Shown: positions 45,940-55,662 of the stretch, piece by piece
Layout of the letters: each line of letters starts with the position of its first letter
Numbering within the stretch: position 1 is the stretch's first letter
Origin: Cytophagaceae bacterium
GTDB lineage: Bacteria; Bacteroidota; Bacteroidia; Cytophagales; Spirosomataceae
Reading direction: 5' to 3'
Assembly: GCA_016722655.1 (NCBI GenBank)
Contig: JADKIR010000005.1
Location: 248,001 to 312,000 of the forward strand
DNA length: 64,000 bases
Notes under the pieces: generated by a model
What the model was told of the DNA's origin: nothing
Databases searched by the model: none
The model's input: the letters and a program-made list of their open reading frames with translations, nothing else
Translations under genes and position numbers: made by a program

Positions 45940-46947
45940 ATGAAGAATTTTTTAATTTTGGTTCTGTTGTTTATGCCTGTTTGGGGCTGCAAAAGTAAAA
46001 AAGAATCCTCGGAATTCTTTAAAAGGGGAAATTATCATTTCAAAAAGAATGAATTGGAGAAAGCAGAACATTTTTTTACCGAAGCTATAAAAAAATCCCC
46101 TGATTTTGCTGATGCTTACAATAATCGGGGTGCTGTATATTTAAAATGGGGTAAGAACCAGGATGCAAAAAAGGACTTTGAAAAGGCTGTAAATCTTGAT
46201 GGGAAATTTACAGAAGCAAAGTTTAACCTGGCGAAATTGTTGAGCGAAACCGGGGAATTGAAACAAGCGGAAGGTTTGTTTAAATCTATTGAAAACAAAA
46301 TGAAGAATTCAAGTGACTTTTATAACCATTTTGGACAAAATACTGTTAAACTCAACCATTTTGACGAAGGTCTAAAAGCTTTGGAACAATCTTTAAAACT
46401 TAATCCCGGAAATGTAGAGGCTCTTACCAATATTTCTTATGTTTTTCTTGTTCAAAATAATGAAAAAATAGCCCAGGATTATATTGATAAAGCATTGAAA
46501 ATCAATCCTGAATTTGGTTTTGCACTTAATAATAATGCTGTGATTTCGGGTAGGAAAAGAGATTTTAAAAACTCGGTTGAAATGTTGGAAAAAGCTTTGA
46601 TAAAAGATCCCCAAAATCAGGTATTTCTTAACAATGCTGCATTATATTATTTGGAAAATAGAGAATTGGAAAAAGGTATAGTTTTTTTAGAAAAAGCCAA
46701 TAAAATTGATGAAAGTAACCCCTATTCTTTGCGAAATATGGCCATTTATCTTTTTTATTCGGGCAAAATAAAAGAATCATATAGTTTATTTCAAAAAATC
46801 GAAAAAGAGAATCCTGAAGTTGACCATATATACTATTATCTATCTAAGAATGCTTCTGCTTTACATGACAAAATTTCGGCTTGTAAATATCGAAAAACCG
46901 GAGCTGGTTTATCGGAACCATGGATATCAGAACTACCTGAATGTTAA
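45940..46947 (+). CDS. TPR-repeat lipoprotein
   Basis: The 335-aa protein starts at ATG 45940 with a lipoprotein signal ending in FMPVWGC (Cys14). Upstream in-frame sequence is antisense to the small hypothetical gene and not signal-like. The rest is a run of about nine 34-residue TPR units, such as ADAYNNRGAVYLKWGKNQDAKKDFEKAVNLD and VEALTNISYVFLVQN. TPR lipoproteins usually act as scaffolds in the periplasm. The stop overlaps the convergent queG by 4 bases. Confidence 0.85.
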   Translation: MKNFLILVLLFMPVWGCKSKKESSEFFKRGNYHFKKNELEKAEHFFTEAIKKSPDFADAYNNRGAVYLKWGKNQDAKKDFEKAVNLDGKFTEAKFNLAKLLSETGELKQAEGLFKSIENKMKNSSDFYNHFGQNTVKLNHFDEGLKALEQSLKLNPGNVEALTNISYVFLVQNNEKIAQDYIDKALKINPEFGFALNNNAVISGRKRDFKNSVEMLEKALIKDPQNQVFLNNAALYYLENRELEKGIVFLEKANKIDESNPYSLRNMAIYLFYSGKIKESYSLFQKIEKENPEVDHIYYYLSKNASALHDKISACKYRKTGAGLSEPWISELPEC

Positions 46948-47855
46948 TATTTTACAAAGTCAATATTTCGTTTAAAGCCTTCAAATTTCGTTCTTTTTAT
47001 GGGTGAATTTTTGAAAATTTCTTTAAATATTTCTTCAGTTATTTCTTCCCAATCTTTTTTATTTTTCAATTCTTCCCCGGGAATAAATTCCGGTGTTTTA
47101 TGGGACTTTGAGAAACGATTCCACGGACATACATCCTGACAAATATCACAGCCAAATACCCAATTTTGCATTTTTCCCTTGAATTCATCCGGAATATTTT
47201 CTTTTAATTCGATAGTAAGATAACTGATACATTTGCTGCCATCCACTATATAGGGTTCGGCAATGGCATCAGTTGGACAAGCATCAATACAAGCTGTGCA
47301 GGTGCCACAGTAATCTTTTATAGGGCCGTCGGTTTCTAATTCTAAGTCACATATAATTTCTCCCAGAAAGAAAAAACTTCCCATCTCCCTATTAATCAGG
47401 TTGCTGTGTTTTCCCACCCATCCTAACCCAGATTTTTTTGCCCAGACTTTGTCCATCACCGGTGCTGAATCCACAAATATTCTTGCATTAATGTCTCCAA
47501 TGCTTTCCTGCATAAACTCCAGAAGTCCAGTCAGTTTGCGTTTTAACACAAAATGATAGTCTTCTCCATAAGCATATTTTGATATTTTCAAATCGGTGTT
47601 AAGCTCTTTTTCAGGAAAATAATTTAAGATTACCGAGATAACAGATTTTGCTCCTTCGACCAGTTTTGTGGGATCGAGTCTTTTGTCAAAATGATTGGCC
47701 ATATAAGTCATTTTTCCATGATAATCACGTTGAAGCCAGGTTTCCAGTCTTCTTGCCTCTTCCTTTAAAAAGCCGGCTTGTGATATCCCGCAAAAATCAA
47801 AACCCAGTTCAGCAGCTTTTTGCTTTATGATTTGAGTTCTGATTTTAATATCCAT
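46944..47855 (-). CDS. queG: Epoxyqueuosine reductase QueG
   Basis: QueG reduces epoxyqueuosine to queuosine in tRNA, using a cobalamin and two 4Fe-4S clusters. The cluster ligands are in CGTCTACIDACPTDAI and CDICQDVCPWNRF. FVDSAPVMDKVWAKKSGLGWVGKHSNLI holds the catalytic Asp region, and YAYGEDYHFVLK is conserved. I chose the ATG at 47853-47855 (MDIKIRTQI), giving 303 aa; an earlier in-frame start at 47897 gives a non-conserved extension. Confidence 0.94.
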   Translation of the reverse strand: MDIKIRTQIIKQKAAELGFDFCGISQAGFLKEEARRLETWLQRDYHGKMTYMANHFDKRLDPTKLVEGAKSVISVILNYFPEKELNTDLKISKYAYGEDYHFVLKRKLTGLLEFMQESIGDINARIFVDSAPVMDKVWAKKSGLGWVGKHSNLINREMGSFFFLGEIICDLELETDGPIKDYCGTCTACIDACPTDAIAEPYIVDGSKCISYLTIELKENIPDEFKGKMQNWVFGCDICQDVCPWNRFSKSHKTPEFIPGEELKNKKDWEEITEEIFKEIFKNSPIKRTKFEGFKRNIDFVKY

Positions 47856-47869
47856 TTTAAGTTTTTTGG

Positions 47870-47877
47870 CAAAACTA
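47870..47877 (-). promoter_or_regulatory. Bacteroidota -7 box of queG
   Basis: On the minus strand this reads TAGTTTTG, matching TAnnTTTG, 14 bases before the chosen queG ATG. It supports the shorter start. Confidence 0.4.
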
Positions 47878-47956
47878 TCACCATTTTTTGATTTCACATT
47901 GCCTTTTATTACAAGTTTTCAGTATTTTTGTATTGATTATCAGGATTATTTTCTCG

Positions 47957-49162
47957 ATGTCTATAATAAAACGTTGCTTTCTATTAACATTTTTCACTCT
48001 TTGGCAATACTCCTGTATCCCCATTGAGGATTTACCTCCGTTTGATATTACCGTCACTTTATTACCTAATGGTACATCTGCCAGGCTTGATTGGCCTTTG
48101 GTAAATGACCCACAGATTGGAACCGTAAGATATGATGTGTATTTAGGCACCACCCGTGTTGCAACTAATATTAATGCAAATACATATACTTTTAACAATC
48201 TTGAGTACAATACAGCTTATACCGGAAAATTGGTCGGTAAGACTTTATCAGGCGACGAAGAAGAAGCAACCTACTCATTTTCTACTTTGAAAGAATATAT
48301 TTTGGTGCCTGATCCCGGTTTGGAACAAAGTCTGATTGATGCCGGGTATGATACAGAAGGAATTATTAACCAAAAAATGTATAAAGAGGATGCTCCTCTT
48401 GTTAAAAAATTGGAGGCACGGCAAAGAAATATTTCAAATTTGACCGGTATTTCACATTTTACTAATCTGGAGTATTTGGACTTATCAATTAACCAAATTT
48501 CTCAAATTGACCTAACACAGAATACAAAACTTACTTATCTAAATCTTGGACAGAATCTGTTAACAAATGTGAATCTGTCACCTAACGTTTTATTAAAGAA
48601 TCTGATAATTCATAATAACAGTATTCAGCAACTCAATATTACTCAGTCTGTTCTTTTGGAAGTTTTGGTAGCAAATTATAACCAGCTTTCGGCCATTGAT
48701 ATAAACCGAAATAATCTTTTAATTACTTTAGGATTAAATAATAATAATCTTAATCAGGTTAATTTTTCGGGTAATGCAAGGTTGACCGAAATAGATTTAA
48801 GCAATAATCCGATTTCGGGCTTAAGTTTGTCCAATTTGACACTTTTGAAAAACCTGGCGGTGCAAAATGCCTCACTTTCTGGCCTGAATACAGGCAGTCT
48901 CACCAATTTGGTTCATCTTGATGTCTCTGGAAATGTAATAACTTCATTGGATATCAGAAATAACACTTTGATAGAAACTTTGGATGTGTCTTTTAATCGA
49001 TTAACCAAACTTAACATTAAGAATAATGTTAATTTAATCGCATTAAATACAAAAAATAACAATAATCGTTCTCAAATTTGTGTCACGAATGCGGTTCAGG
49101 CACAGGATAATTTTGACTGGATCAAAGATGATTTTACCATTTATAATACAAATTGTAATTAA
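47957..49162 (+). CDS. Leucine-rich-repeat lipoprotein with FN3-like domain
   Basis: The 401-aa protein starts at ATG 47957; its signal ends in LWQYSC, a lipidation site. A fibronectin-III-like domain (about residues 30-115, IPIEDLPPFDITVTLLP to ATYSFSTLKEY) precedes a leucine-rich-repeat region of about 12 units with an N-x-x-L pattern (LEYLDLSINQISQID, KLTYLNLGQNLLTNVN, LVHLDVSGNVITSLD). Such proteins face the cell surface and bind proteins or sugars. No T9SS tail is evident. The methyltransferase gene follows after 3 bases. Confidence 0.8.
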   Translation: MSIIKRCFLLTFFTLWQYSCIPIEDLPPFDITVTLLPNGTSARLDWPLVNDPQIGTVRYDVYLGTTRVATNINANTYTFNNLEYNTAYTGKLVGKTLSGDEEEATYSFSTLKEYILVPDPGLEQSLIDAGYDTEGIINQKMYKEDAPLVKKLEARQRNISNLTGISHFTNLEYLDLSINQISQIDLTQNTKLTYLNLGQNLLTNVNLSPNVLLKNLIIHNNSIQQLNITQSVLLEVLVANYNQLSAIDINRNNLLITLGLNNNNLNQVNFSGNARLTEIDLSNNPISGLSLSNLTLLKNLAVQNASLSGLNTGSLTNLVHLDVSGNVITSLDIRNNTLIETLDVSFNRLTKLNIKNNVNLIALNTKNNNNRSQICVTNAVQAQDNFDWIKDDFTIYNTNCN

Positions 49163-49165
49163 TAT

Positions 49166-49939
49166 ATGACTTACGCCACTACCGAAATTACTAGTGCTGA
49201 AATTCTTTCTGACAATCCTGTTCATCAGAGATTATATTTTCCTTATGAAATGGCTTCAAAAATTATCAGCGGCAAAGTACTTGAGCTGGGATGTGGCTGG
49301 GGCCGTGGAGTTGAAAAACTTATCGATTCATGTGACCATTTTACAGGTTTAGATAAAAATGAGCCGCTCATAAAAGCTTTAAGTGAAAAATACCCTCAGA
49401 GTTATTTTAATACTGTTGATTTACCTCATTTGACTGAATTTCAGGACAATACATTTGATTATATAGTAACTTTTCAGGTAATTGAGCATATTCAGGACGA
49501 CCATAAATTTCTGGAAGAAGCCAAAAGGGTATTGAAACCGGGAGGTAAGATTTTATTGACAACGGTGAATAAAGATTATTCTTTGAGTAGGAATCCCTGG
49601 CATATCAGAGAATATCGTACAGAAGAATTAAAGAACCTTATGTTGAAATATTTCAAAGATTTAGATGCGAAAGGAGTTGGTGGTAATGATAAAGTTTGGG
49701 AATATTATGAGCAAAATAAGGCTTCGGTAAGAAAAATAATGAGATGGGATATTTTGGATTTACAGCACCGGCTTCCATCCTGGATTTTAAGAATTCCTTA
49801 CGAAATACTCAATCGTTTTAACCGAAACAAATTGCTCCAACAATCGGAAGGCCTGGCAGCCGAAATTAATTGGGACGATCACCATTTGAGTAACGAGCCT
49901 GAGAAATGTATTGACTATTTCTTTGTGGCTACGAAATAA
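49166..49939 (+). CDS. Class I SAM-dependent methyltransferase
   Basis: The 257-aa protein has a strong SAM site (KVLELGCGWGRGVEKL, then FTGLDKNEPLIKAL), the DYIVTFQVIEHIQDD motif after strand 4 and the RVLKPGGKILLTTVN strand typical of Methyltransf_11/25. The substrate is unknown. Its stop abuts the hemW start with no gap, so the two are probably co-transcribed, although no heme link is evident. Confidence 0.85.
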   Translation: MTYATTEITSAEILSDNPVHQRLYFPYEMASKIISGKVLELGCGWGRGVEKLIDSCDHFTGLDKNEPLIKALSEKYPQSYFNTVDLPHLTEFQDNTFDYIVTFQVIEHIQDDHKFLEEAKRVLKPGGKILLTTVNKDYSLSRNPWHIREYRTEELKNLMLKYFKDLDAKGVGGNDKVWEYYEQNKASVRKIMRWDILDLQHRLPSWILRIPYEILNRFNRNKLLQQSEGLAAEINWDDHHLSNEPEKCIDYFFVATK

Positions 49940-51079
49940 ATGCATCTCTACCTGCATATCCCGTTTTGCAGGCAAGCCTGTTATTATTGTGATTTTCATT
50001 TCAGCACCAATCTTCAACTTAAAGACAAGTTGATTGATGCTATTTGTGAAGAGATAATTTTACAAAAAGATTTTCTGCGAAATAAAAAACTTCAAACCGT
50101 TTATTTTGGCGGTGGTACTCCTTCTTTTCTCGAAAATAAGGACTTAGACAAGATTTTTGAAACTATTTCTAAAAATTTCGATTTAACAGAAGTAGAAGAA
50201 ATAACTCTTGAAACCAATCCTGAAGATGTTCAAATTGACAAAATTAAACATTGGAAAACACTGGGAATAAATCGTTTAAGTCTTGGAATTCAAACTTTCG
50301 ACGACAGAATTTTGGGTTATTTTAACCGTAACCATAAGGCTGAGATTTCAATAAAAGCTTTGGACCTGCTGTTAGGTGCGGAATATTCAAATCTCACGGT
50401 GGATCTTATCTATGCCCACAACGTTTTAGAGTTAAATGAAAAAGAGTCAAATCTCATTCTTTTCAAAGATCTTGAAATAATTTCCGGATTTAACCTTCCG
50501 CATATTTCAGCATACAATCTTACGCTGGAAAAAGACACCGTGTTTGGAAAATGGCTGAAGCAAAAAAAAATGAAAGCCATCAGCGAAGAACACGCAGCAA
50601 CGCAATATGAAATTTTGGTAAACTTTCTTTCGGATAAAAAGTATATCCAATATGAGGTTTCTAATTTTGGCTTTGAAGGAAAATTTGCAATTCACAATTC
50701 TGCTTATTGGAAAGACGAAGAATATTTAGGCATTGGTCCTTCGGCTCATTCTTATGATTGTAAAAACAGGATGAGCAATGTGGCAAATAATCCAAAATAT
50801 ATTAAGGCTATCGAATCTGGCCTGGTTCCTTCTATTGTTGAAGAACTCTCAAATTCAGACCGAATCAATGATTACCTTTTGACAGGTTTGAGAACAATTT
50901 GGGGTGTGGATCTAAAAAAAATATCCCAAATGGCCGGAGAAATTCCTCAAACCTTTTGGGATAATATTTCTTTATTAAAAAACAAAAATTGGATTGCTCA
51001 GGAAGCCGAAACGATTTCGATTACTTCTGAAGGCCGGATTTTCTCTGACCGTATCGCCTCTGATTTGTTTTTTGATTAA
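49940..51079 (+). CDS. hemW: Radical SAM heme chaperone HemW
   Basis: The 379-aa protein begins with LYLHIPFCRQACYYCDFHFS, holding the CxxxCxxC 4Fe-4S radical-SAM site of HemW. YFGGGTPSFL, ETNPEDVQ, RLSLGIQTFDDRIL and the C-terminal GIGPSAHSYD segment fit HemW rather than HemN, whose N-terminal extra Cys it lacks. HemW handles heme delivery rather than coproporphyrinogen oxidation. It is convergent with the bacilliredoxin gene. Confidence 0.92.
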   Translation: MHLYLHIPFCRQACYYCDFHFSTNLQLKDKLIDAICEEIILQKDFLRNKKLQTVYFGGGTPSFLENKDLDKIFETISKNFDLTEVEEITLETNPEDVQIDKIKHWKTLGINRLSLGIQTFDDRILGYFNRNHKAEISIKALDLLLGAEYSNLTVDLIYAHNVLELNEKESNLILFKDLEIISGFNLPHISAYNLTLEKDTVFGKWLKQKKMKAISEEHAATQYEILVNFLSDKKYIQYEVSNFGFEGKFAIHNSAYWKDEEYLGIGPSAHSYDCKNRMSNVANNPKYIKAIESGLVPSIVEELSNSDRINDYLLTGLRTIWGVDLKKISQMAGEIPQTFWDNISLLKNKNWIAQEAETISITSEGRIFSDRIASDLFFD

Positions 51080-51082
51080 TAC

Positions 51083-51499
51083 TTAAGCACAAACTTCTTC
51101 GTAAACAGCCGCCAAATGATGTCCAATCATATCCGCTGAACGACCTTCAATATGATGTCTTTCAACAAAATGCACCAACTCGCCATCTTTAAAAAGTGCA
51201 ATCGAAGGTGATGATGGAGGAAGCGGTATATATTCACGCATTCTTTGTGTTGCCTCTAAATCAACACCGGCAAATACCGTTTTCAATTGATCAGGTTTAT
51301 GTTCTGATATCATTAAAGACATTTTTGCTCCGGGACGACAAGTACCTGCAGAACAGCCACATACTGAATTAATTACCACCAGGGCGGTTCCTTTTTGATT
51401 AGCCATAAACTGATCTACAGCTTCGGCTGTGGTCAATTCTTCAAAACCCGCACTCGTCAAATCGAGTTTCATGGGTGCAACTAAATGGGGAGGATACAT
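51083..51499 (-). CDS. BrxA/BrxB-type bacilliredoxin (YphP/YqiW family)
   Basis: The 138-aa protein has the family's thioredoxin-like fold with the CGC active site in VINSVCGCSAGTCRPGAK. Bacilliredoxins remove thiol conjugates (bacillithiol) from proteins. The C-terminal VERHHIEGRSADMIGHHL segment is typical. It is the last gene of the suf cluster, 41 bases after the DUF59 gene, and may protect Fe-S assembly proteins under oxidative stress; that link is inferred from position. Confidence 0.9.
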   Translation of the reverse strand: MYPPHLVAPMKLDLTSAGFEELTTAEAVDQFMANQKGTALVVINSVCGCSAGTCRPGAKMSLMISEHKPDQLKTVFAGVDLEATQRMREYIPLPPSSPSIALFKDGELVHFVERHHIEGRSADMIGHHLAAVYEEVCA

Positions 51500-51540
51500 A
51501 TTTTTATTTATTTGTATTTATTATTTATTTCCAATCAATT

Positions 51541-51852
51541 TTACATAAATCCAAGTTCAAGTTTGGCAACTTCACTCATCATATCGGTAGAATAGGACGG
51601 TTCGAATGTCAATTCTATACTTACATCGTTTACTCCTTCTACCTCTCTGATTTTTTCTTCAATCTCTACCGGAATACTTTCAGCTGATGGACAAGAGGGA
51701 GAAGTGAGGGTCATCAGAACATATACGTTGTTGACAGGGAAAATTTTGATGTCATAAATCAGTCCCAATTCAAATACATCGACAGGTATTTCCGGATCAT
51801 AAACTTGTTTGATCGCTTCGACAACTTTATTTTTTAACTCTTCCTCTTCCAT
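51541..51852 (-). CDS. DUF59/MIP18-family iron-sulfur assembly protein (SufT-like)
   Basis: The 103-aa protein begins VVEAIKQVYDPEIPVDVFELGLIYDI, the standard start of the MIP18/DUF59 family, and has the conserved Cys in MTLTSPSCPSAESIP. Members such as SufT help insert Fe-S clusters into target proteins. It sits between sufE and the bacilliredoxin gene in the suf operon, which fits this role. Confidence 0.9.
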   Translation of the reverse strand: MEEEELKNKVVEAIKQVYDPEIPVDVFELGLIYDIKIFPVNNVYVLMTLTSPSCPSAESIPVEIEEKIREVEGVNDVSIELTFEPSYSTDMMSEVAKLELGFM

Positions 51853-51905
51853 ATTTTTATTGGTTCCAAATAATGCAAAAACAGTAATCTTGAGTTTTTA
51901 GTTCT

Positions 51906-52325
51906 TTAATTTTTTGCCTGAAAAGCCAGAGCATAGGTTTTCATTTGTTTGACCATCGATGCTAAACCATTGGCTCTTGTCTGAGCCAAATGGCTGGTAA
52001 GACCAATTTTTTCGATAAAATAAAGATCAGCATGCAAAACTTCTTCAGGGGTATGTCCCGATAAAACATTTAACAACATACTAACCAAACCCTTTACTAT
52101 CATTGCCTGACTATCAGCTTCAAAGTGAACCAAACCCTCTTTAAATGAGGCATTTAGCCACACAACACTCTGACAACCTTTTATTATATTTTCTTCAGAT
52201 TTATGCTCATCGGGCATGACCGGGAGTTTTTTCCCCATGTCAATAATATATTCATATTTCTCCTCCCAATCGTCAAATAATTCAAAGTCTTCTATCAGTT
52301 GATCCTGTGTTTCGTTTATGGTCAT
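51906..52325 (-). CDS. sufE: SufE sulfur acceptor
   Basis: SufE takes persulfide sulfur from SufS. The 139-aa protein has the sulfur-acceptor Cys in ENIIKGCQSVVWL, together with the KLPVMPDEHK lead-in and the HTPEEVLHADLYFIEKIGLTSHL segment. It follows sufS directly (1 base between them), consistent with their joint action. A second short gap of 53 bases lies before the DUF59 gene. Confidence 0.93.
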   Translation of the reverse strand: MTINETQDQLIEDFELFDDWEEKYEYIIDMGKKLPVMPDEHKSEENIIKGCQSVVWLNASFKEGLVHFEADSQAMIVKGLVSMLLNVLSGHTPEEVLHADLYFIEKIGLTSHLAQTRANGLASMVKQMKTYALAFQAKN

Positions 52326-52326
52326 T

Positions 52327-53550
52327 TTATGACAACATTTTAATTACTTTTTTTACTCCTTCAACCAATCTATCTATTTCTTCAAACGTATTATATACTG
52401 AAAATGAAGCTCTTACTGTTCCCGGAATGTTGAATCTCTGCATCAAAGGTTGGGTACAATGATGTCCGGTTCTTACGGCGATTCCTTGTTGGTCAAGAAT
52501 GATTCCCACATCCTGCGGGTGAATATTTTTCAAAACAAAAGAAACTACACTAACTTTATCTTTAGCCTGACCTACAATTGTCAACCCTTCAATTTCAGAG
52601 AGTTTTTCGGTAGCATATTTCAAGAGTTTATCTTCGTAAACTGCAATATTCTGTTTTCCCAATTCACCAATGAATTCAAGAGAAGCTTTAAAGGCAACAA
52701 CATCTGCAATATTTGGTGTTCCGGCCTCAAACTTATAGGGTAAATCGGCGTAGGTGGTTTTTTCAAAAGTTACTTCTTTGATCATTTCACCCCCACCCCT
52801 GTAAGGTGGCATGGCTTCTAAAAGTTCTTTCTTGCCGTATAAAACTCCCATTCCGGTGGGTCCAAACAGTTTATGTGCCGATAATGCATAAAAATCTGCA
52901 TCAAGATCCTGAACATCAATATCTATATGACTACATGCCTGTGCACCGTCAATCAATACTTTTGCTCCTACCTTATTATGAGCAGCTGCAATAATTTCTT
53001 TCACAGGATTAATGGTTCCCAATGCGTTGGAAACATGCACTACTGATACGAACTTGGTTTTGGGCGAAAGTAACTTCAGGTATTCATCTATCAAAATTTC
53101 ACCCTGATCATTAATGGGTATCACTTTTAGCACGCAGCCTTTTTCCTCACACAGCATTTGCCATGGAACAATGTTGCTATGATGCTCTAAAGTACTGATT
53201 ATGATTTCGTCACCTTTATCTATAAATTTTTTACCGAAAGTACCTGCTACCAGATTAATGCTATCGGTAGTACCATACGTAAAAATTATTTCTTCAGAAT
53301 ATTTAGCATTTAAAAATTCTTGAACCGACTTTCGGGTAGCTTCATACGCAGCAGTGGCTTTTTCGGCTAAATGATGAATACCACGATGGATATTTGCATT
53401 GTAGCCTTCATAATATCCTAAAAGTGCATCCAAAACCACTTTGGGTTTTTGCGTAGTGGCTGCATTGTCAAAGTAAACAAGTTTTTTTCCTTTAATCTCC
53501 TGATGAAGAATCGGAAACTGACTTCTGATTTCGTTGATATTGAGCTCCAC
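52327..53550 (-). CDS. sufS: Cysteine desulfurase SufS
   Basis: SufS is a PLP enzyme that takes sulfur from cysteine for Fe-S assembly. The PLP Lys lies in ALSAHKLFGPTGMGV, STLEHHSNIVPW holds the conserved His, and the persulfide Cys is in RTGHHCTQPLM. At 407 aa it is a complete group II enzyme. It lies 2 bases downstream of sufD and 1 base upstream of sufE. Confidence 0.95.
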   Translation of the reverse strand: MELNINEIRSQFPILHQEIKGKKLVYFDNAATTQKPKVVLDALLGYYEGYNANIHRGIHHLAEKATAAYEATRKSVQEFLNAKYSEEIIFTYGTTDSINLVAGTFGKKFIDKGDEIIISTLEHHSNIVPWQMLCEEKGCVLKVIPINDQGEILIDEYLKLLSPKTKFVSVVHVSNALGTINPVKEIIAAAHNKVGAKVLIDGAQACSHIDIDVQDLDADFYALSAHKLFGPTGMGVLYGKKELLEAMPPYRGGGEMIKEVTFEKTTYADLPYKFEAGTPNIADVVAFKASLEFIGELGKQNIAVYEDKLLKYATEKLSEIEGLTIVGQAKDKVSVVSFVLKNIHPQDVGIILDQQGIAVRTGHHCTQPLMQRFNIPGTVRASFSVYNTFEEIDRLVEGVKKVIKMLS

Positions 53551-53552
53551 TA

Positions 53553-54848
53553 TTATTGCAGTTTTTGTTCAATTCTTTCATCCAAAATCTCCCTGAGTTC
53601 CTCAATTTTAATTTGAGAAACTACATCCTCTGCAAACGCAACCAATTGAAGTCTTATGGCATCAGGTTTTGGAATCCCTCTTGACTGCATATAGAATATT
53701 GCCTCATCATTGAGTTTACCGGTGGTGGTTCCATGCGAACATTTTACATCATCGGCCCAAATCTCCAACTGGGGTTTGGAATTCATACTGGCTGAGTCAG
53801 AAGTAATTACATTCCGGCAATTTTGGTAAGCATTGGTCTTTTGGGCATCTTGCTGAACAAATATTTTCCCGTTAAAAACACCTGTTGACTGATCAGAAAG
53901 CACTCCTTTATATAGTTCGTTGCTTTCACAATTTGGCTTGCGGTGATCCACAAGTGTATGATTATCAATATGCTGGCTTTCATTTGGAATATATAAACCA
54001 AACATGTGGCTTTCGATATATTCTCCATCAAGAATCAGATTCAGATCATTTCTAATAAATCCACCGTTCAGAGATATGGTCGCAGCATAAAAATAGCTTT
54101 TTTTCTCCTGATAAATCTGGGTAGTACCAATATGGCTACTTTGGTTATTTTCTTCCTGAATTTTATAATAATCTACTCTGGCATCCTCTCCGACAAACAC
54201 TTCGGTCACATAATTTTCAAAAGCTGCTTTATCACCCAGCGTTTCATATATTTCAACGATTTTAACTTCGGCGTTTTGCTCAACAACCACCAGGTTATGA
54301 AGGTTTAAAGCAATATTTTCATCTTCTGTATTACTTACAAAATGGATAGTAAGCGGAGACTCAAGCGTAGTATTTTTCGGAATATGAACAACTATACCAT
54401 CATTGGCCATGGCAATATTTGCTGCAGCCACACTGTCTTTTTCCAGGTTGAGATGTTTACCATAATATTCATTCAAAAAATCAGATTTATTTACCTGAGC
54501 TTCTTTGAGAGTAAGAATTTCAATCTTTGCATTTTCAAAATTATCGGAAAGCTCCTCAGAATATTGTCCATTAACAAAAACAATTCTATGTCCTGAAATT
54601 TTAGGAAAAATTGAATCAGATGAAATACTTTTTACTTCTTTTGGAAACGTAAAAGACTGCTTATCAACTTTTTTGAGGCTAGAATATTTCCAATCTTCAT
54701 GTTTTGTGCTTGGAAAACCCTTGGACTTAAAATGATCAAAAGCCTGCTTTCTTTTTTGGTTAAATGCCGAGTTGGCACTGCCATTTAAAGTAGCTTGAAA
54801 TGCATTAAACTCCGACTCTAGCTGAGTTTGTATATTTTGAAATGACAT
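53553..54848 (-). CDS. sufD: Fe-S cluster assembly protein SufD
   Basis: SufD is the non-catalytic partner of SufB in the SufBC2D scaffold. The 431-aa protein has the beta-helix core and the typical C-terminal region NCRNVITSDSASMNSKPQLEIWADDVKCSHGTTTG-like segment with its Cys/His, and GIPKPDAIRLQLVAFAED. The N-terminal FPSTKHEDWKYS motif fits. SufB is not encoded in the window, so this SufD must work with a SufB made elsewhere. Confidence 0.93.
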   Translation of the reverse strand: MSFQNIQTQLESEFNAFQATLNGSANSAFNQKRKQAFDHFKSKGFPSTKHEDWKYSSLKKVDKQSFTFPKEVKSISSDSIFPKISGHRIVFVNGQYSEELSDNFENAKIEILTLKEAQVNKSDFLNEYYGKHLNLEKDSVAAANIAMANDGIVVHIPKNTTLESPLTIHFVSNTEDENIALNLHNLVVVEQNAEVKIVEIYETLGDKAAFENYVTEVFVGEDARVDYYKIQEENNQSSHIGTTQIYQEKKSYFYAATISLNGGFIRNDLNLILDGEYIESHMFGLYIPNESQHIDNHTLVDHRKPNCESNELYKGVLSDQSTGVFNGKIFVQQDAQKTNAYQNCRNVITSDSASMNSKPQLEIWADDVKCSHGTTTGKLNDEAIFYMQSRGIPKPDAIRLQLVAFAEDVVSQIKIEELREILDERIEQKLQ

Positions 54849-54863
54849 TTTCCGGAATTAATT

Positions 54864-55634
54864 TTAAACCAAAGAATTTTCAAGGGCATCGGCTTCGGCT
54901 TTTACCCAATCGTAACCTTTTTCTTCCAACTCAAGAGCAAGCTCTTTAGTACCTGACTTCACGATTCTACCTTTATATAAAACATGAACAAAATCAGGTA
55001 TGATGTAATCCAACAGACGTTGATAGTGGGTAACCACGATAAATGACCTTTCAGGACTTTTAAGCTGATTAACACCATCAGCCACTATTTTTAGGGCATC
55101 AATGTCAAGACCAGAGTCAGTCTCATCAAGGATACCAAGGGTTGGCTCAAGCATGGCCATTTGAAAGATTTCGTTTCGTTTCTTTTCACCACCTGAAAAA
55201 CCTTCATTCAGCGACCTTCTTAATAATTGATCATCTATTTTTACGGTTTTAGCTTTTTCTTTCATCAATTTCAGAAACTGGGCAGCATCCAATGACTCTT
55301 TTCCATGATATTTTCTGATTTGATTGATAGCTGTTTTAAGGAAATTTATGGTAGTTACACCAGGAATTTCAACAGGATATTGGAAAGCAAGAAATATTCC
55401 CTCGGCCGCTCTTTCTTCCGGAGCAAGTTCCAAAAGGTCTTTTCCCTGAAATTCTACTGTACCACCGGTAACTTCATAATCCTCTCTTCCGGCTAAAACT
55501 GAGGCCAAAGTACTTTTACCCGAGCCGTTGGGACCCATTATTGCATGAATCTCGCCCGGCTTTACTTCCAGATTTATTCCTCTTAATATCTCTTTACTTT
55601 CAACTCTCGCTTGTAAATTACTGATTTTCAGCAT
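54864..55634 (-). CDS. sufC: Fe-S assembly ATPase SufC
   Basis: SufC is the ABC-type ATPase of the SufBC2D scaffold. It has Walker A in MGPNGSGKSTLAS, the FSGGEKKRNEI signature, and the DETDSGLDIDAL Walker B/D-loop characteristic of SufC. At 256 aa it is complete. It is the first gene of a minus-strand unit sufC-sufD-sufS-sufE-DUF59-bacilliredoxin. Upstream there are about 209 bases with a promoter box but no sufB. Confidence 0.95.
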   Translation of the reverse strand: MLKISNLQARVESKEILRGINLEVKPGEIHAIMGPNGSGKSTLASVLAGREDYEVTGGTVEFQGKDLLELAPEERAAEGIFLAFQYPVEIPGVTTINFLKTAINQIRKYHGKESLDAAQFLKLMKEKAKTVKIDDQLLRRSLNEGFSGGEKKRNEIFQMAMLEPTLGILDETDSGLDIDALKIVADGVNQLKSPERSFIVVTHYQRLLDYIIPDFVHVLYKGRIVKSGTKELALELEEKGYDWVKAEADALENSLV

Positions 55635-55662
55635 AAAATGTAATTTTTTCTATTTCAGACTA

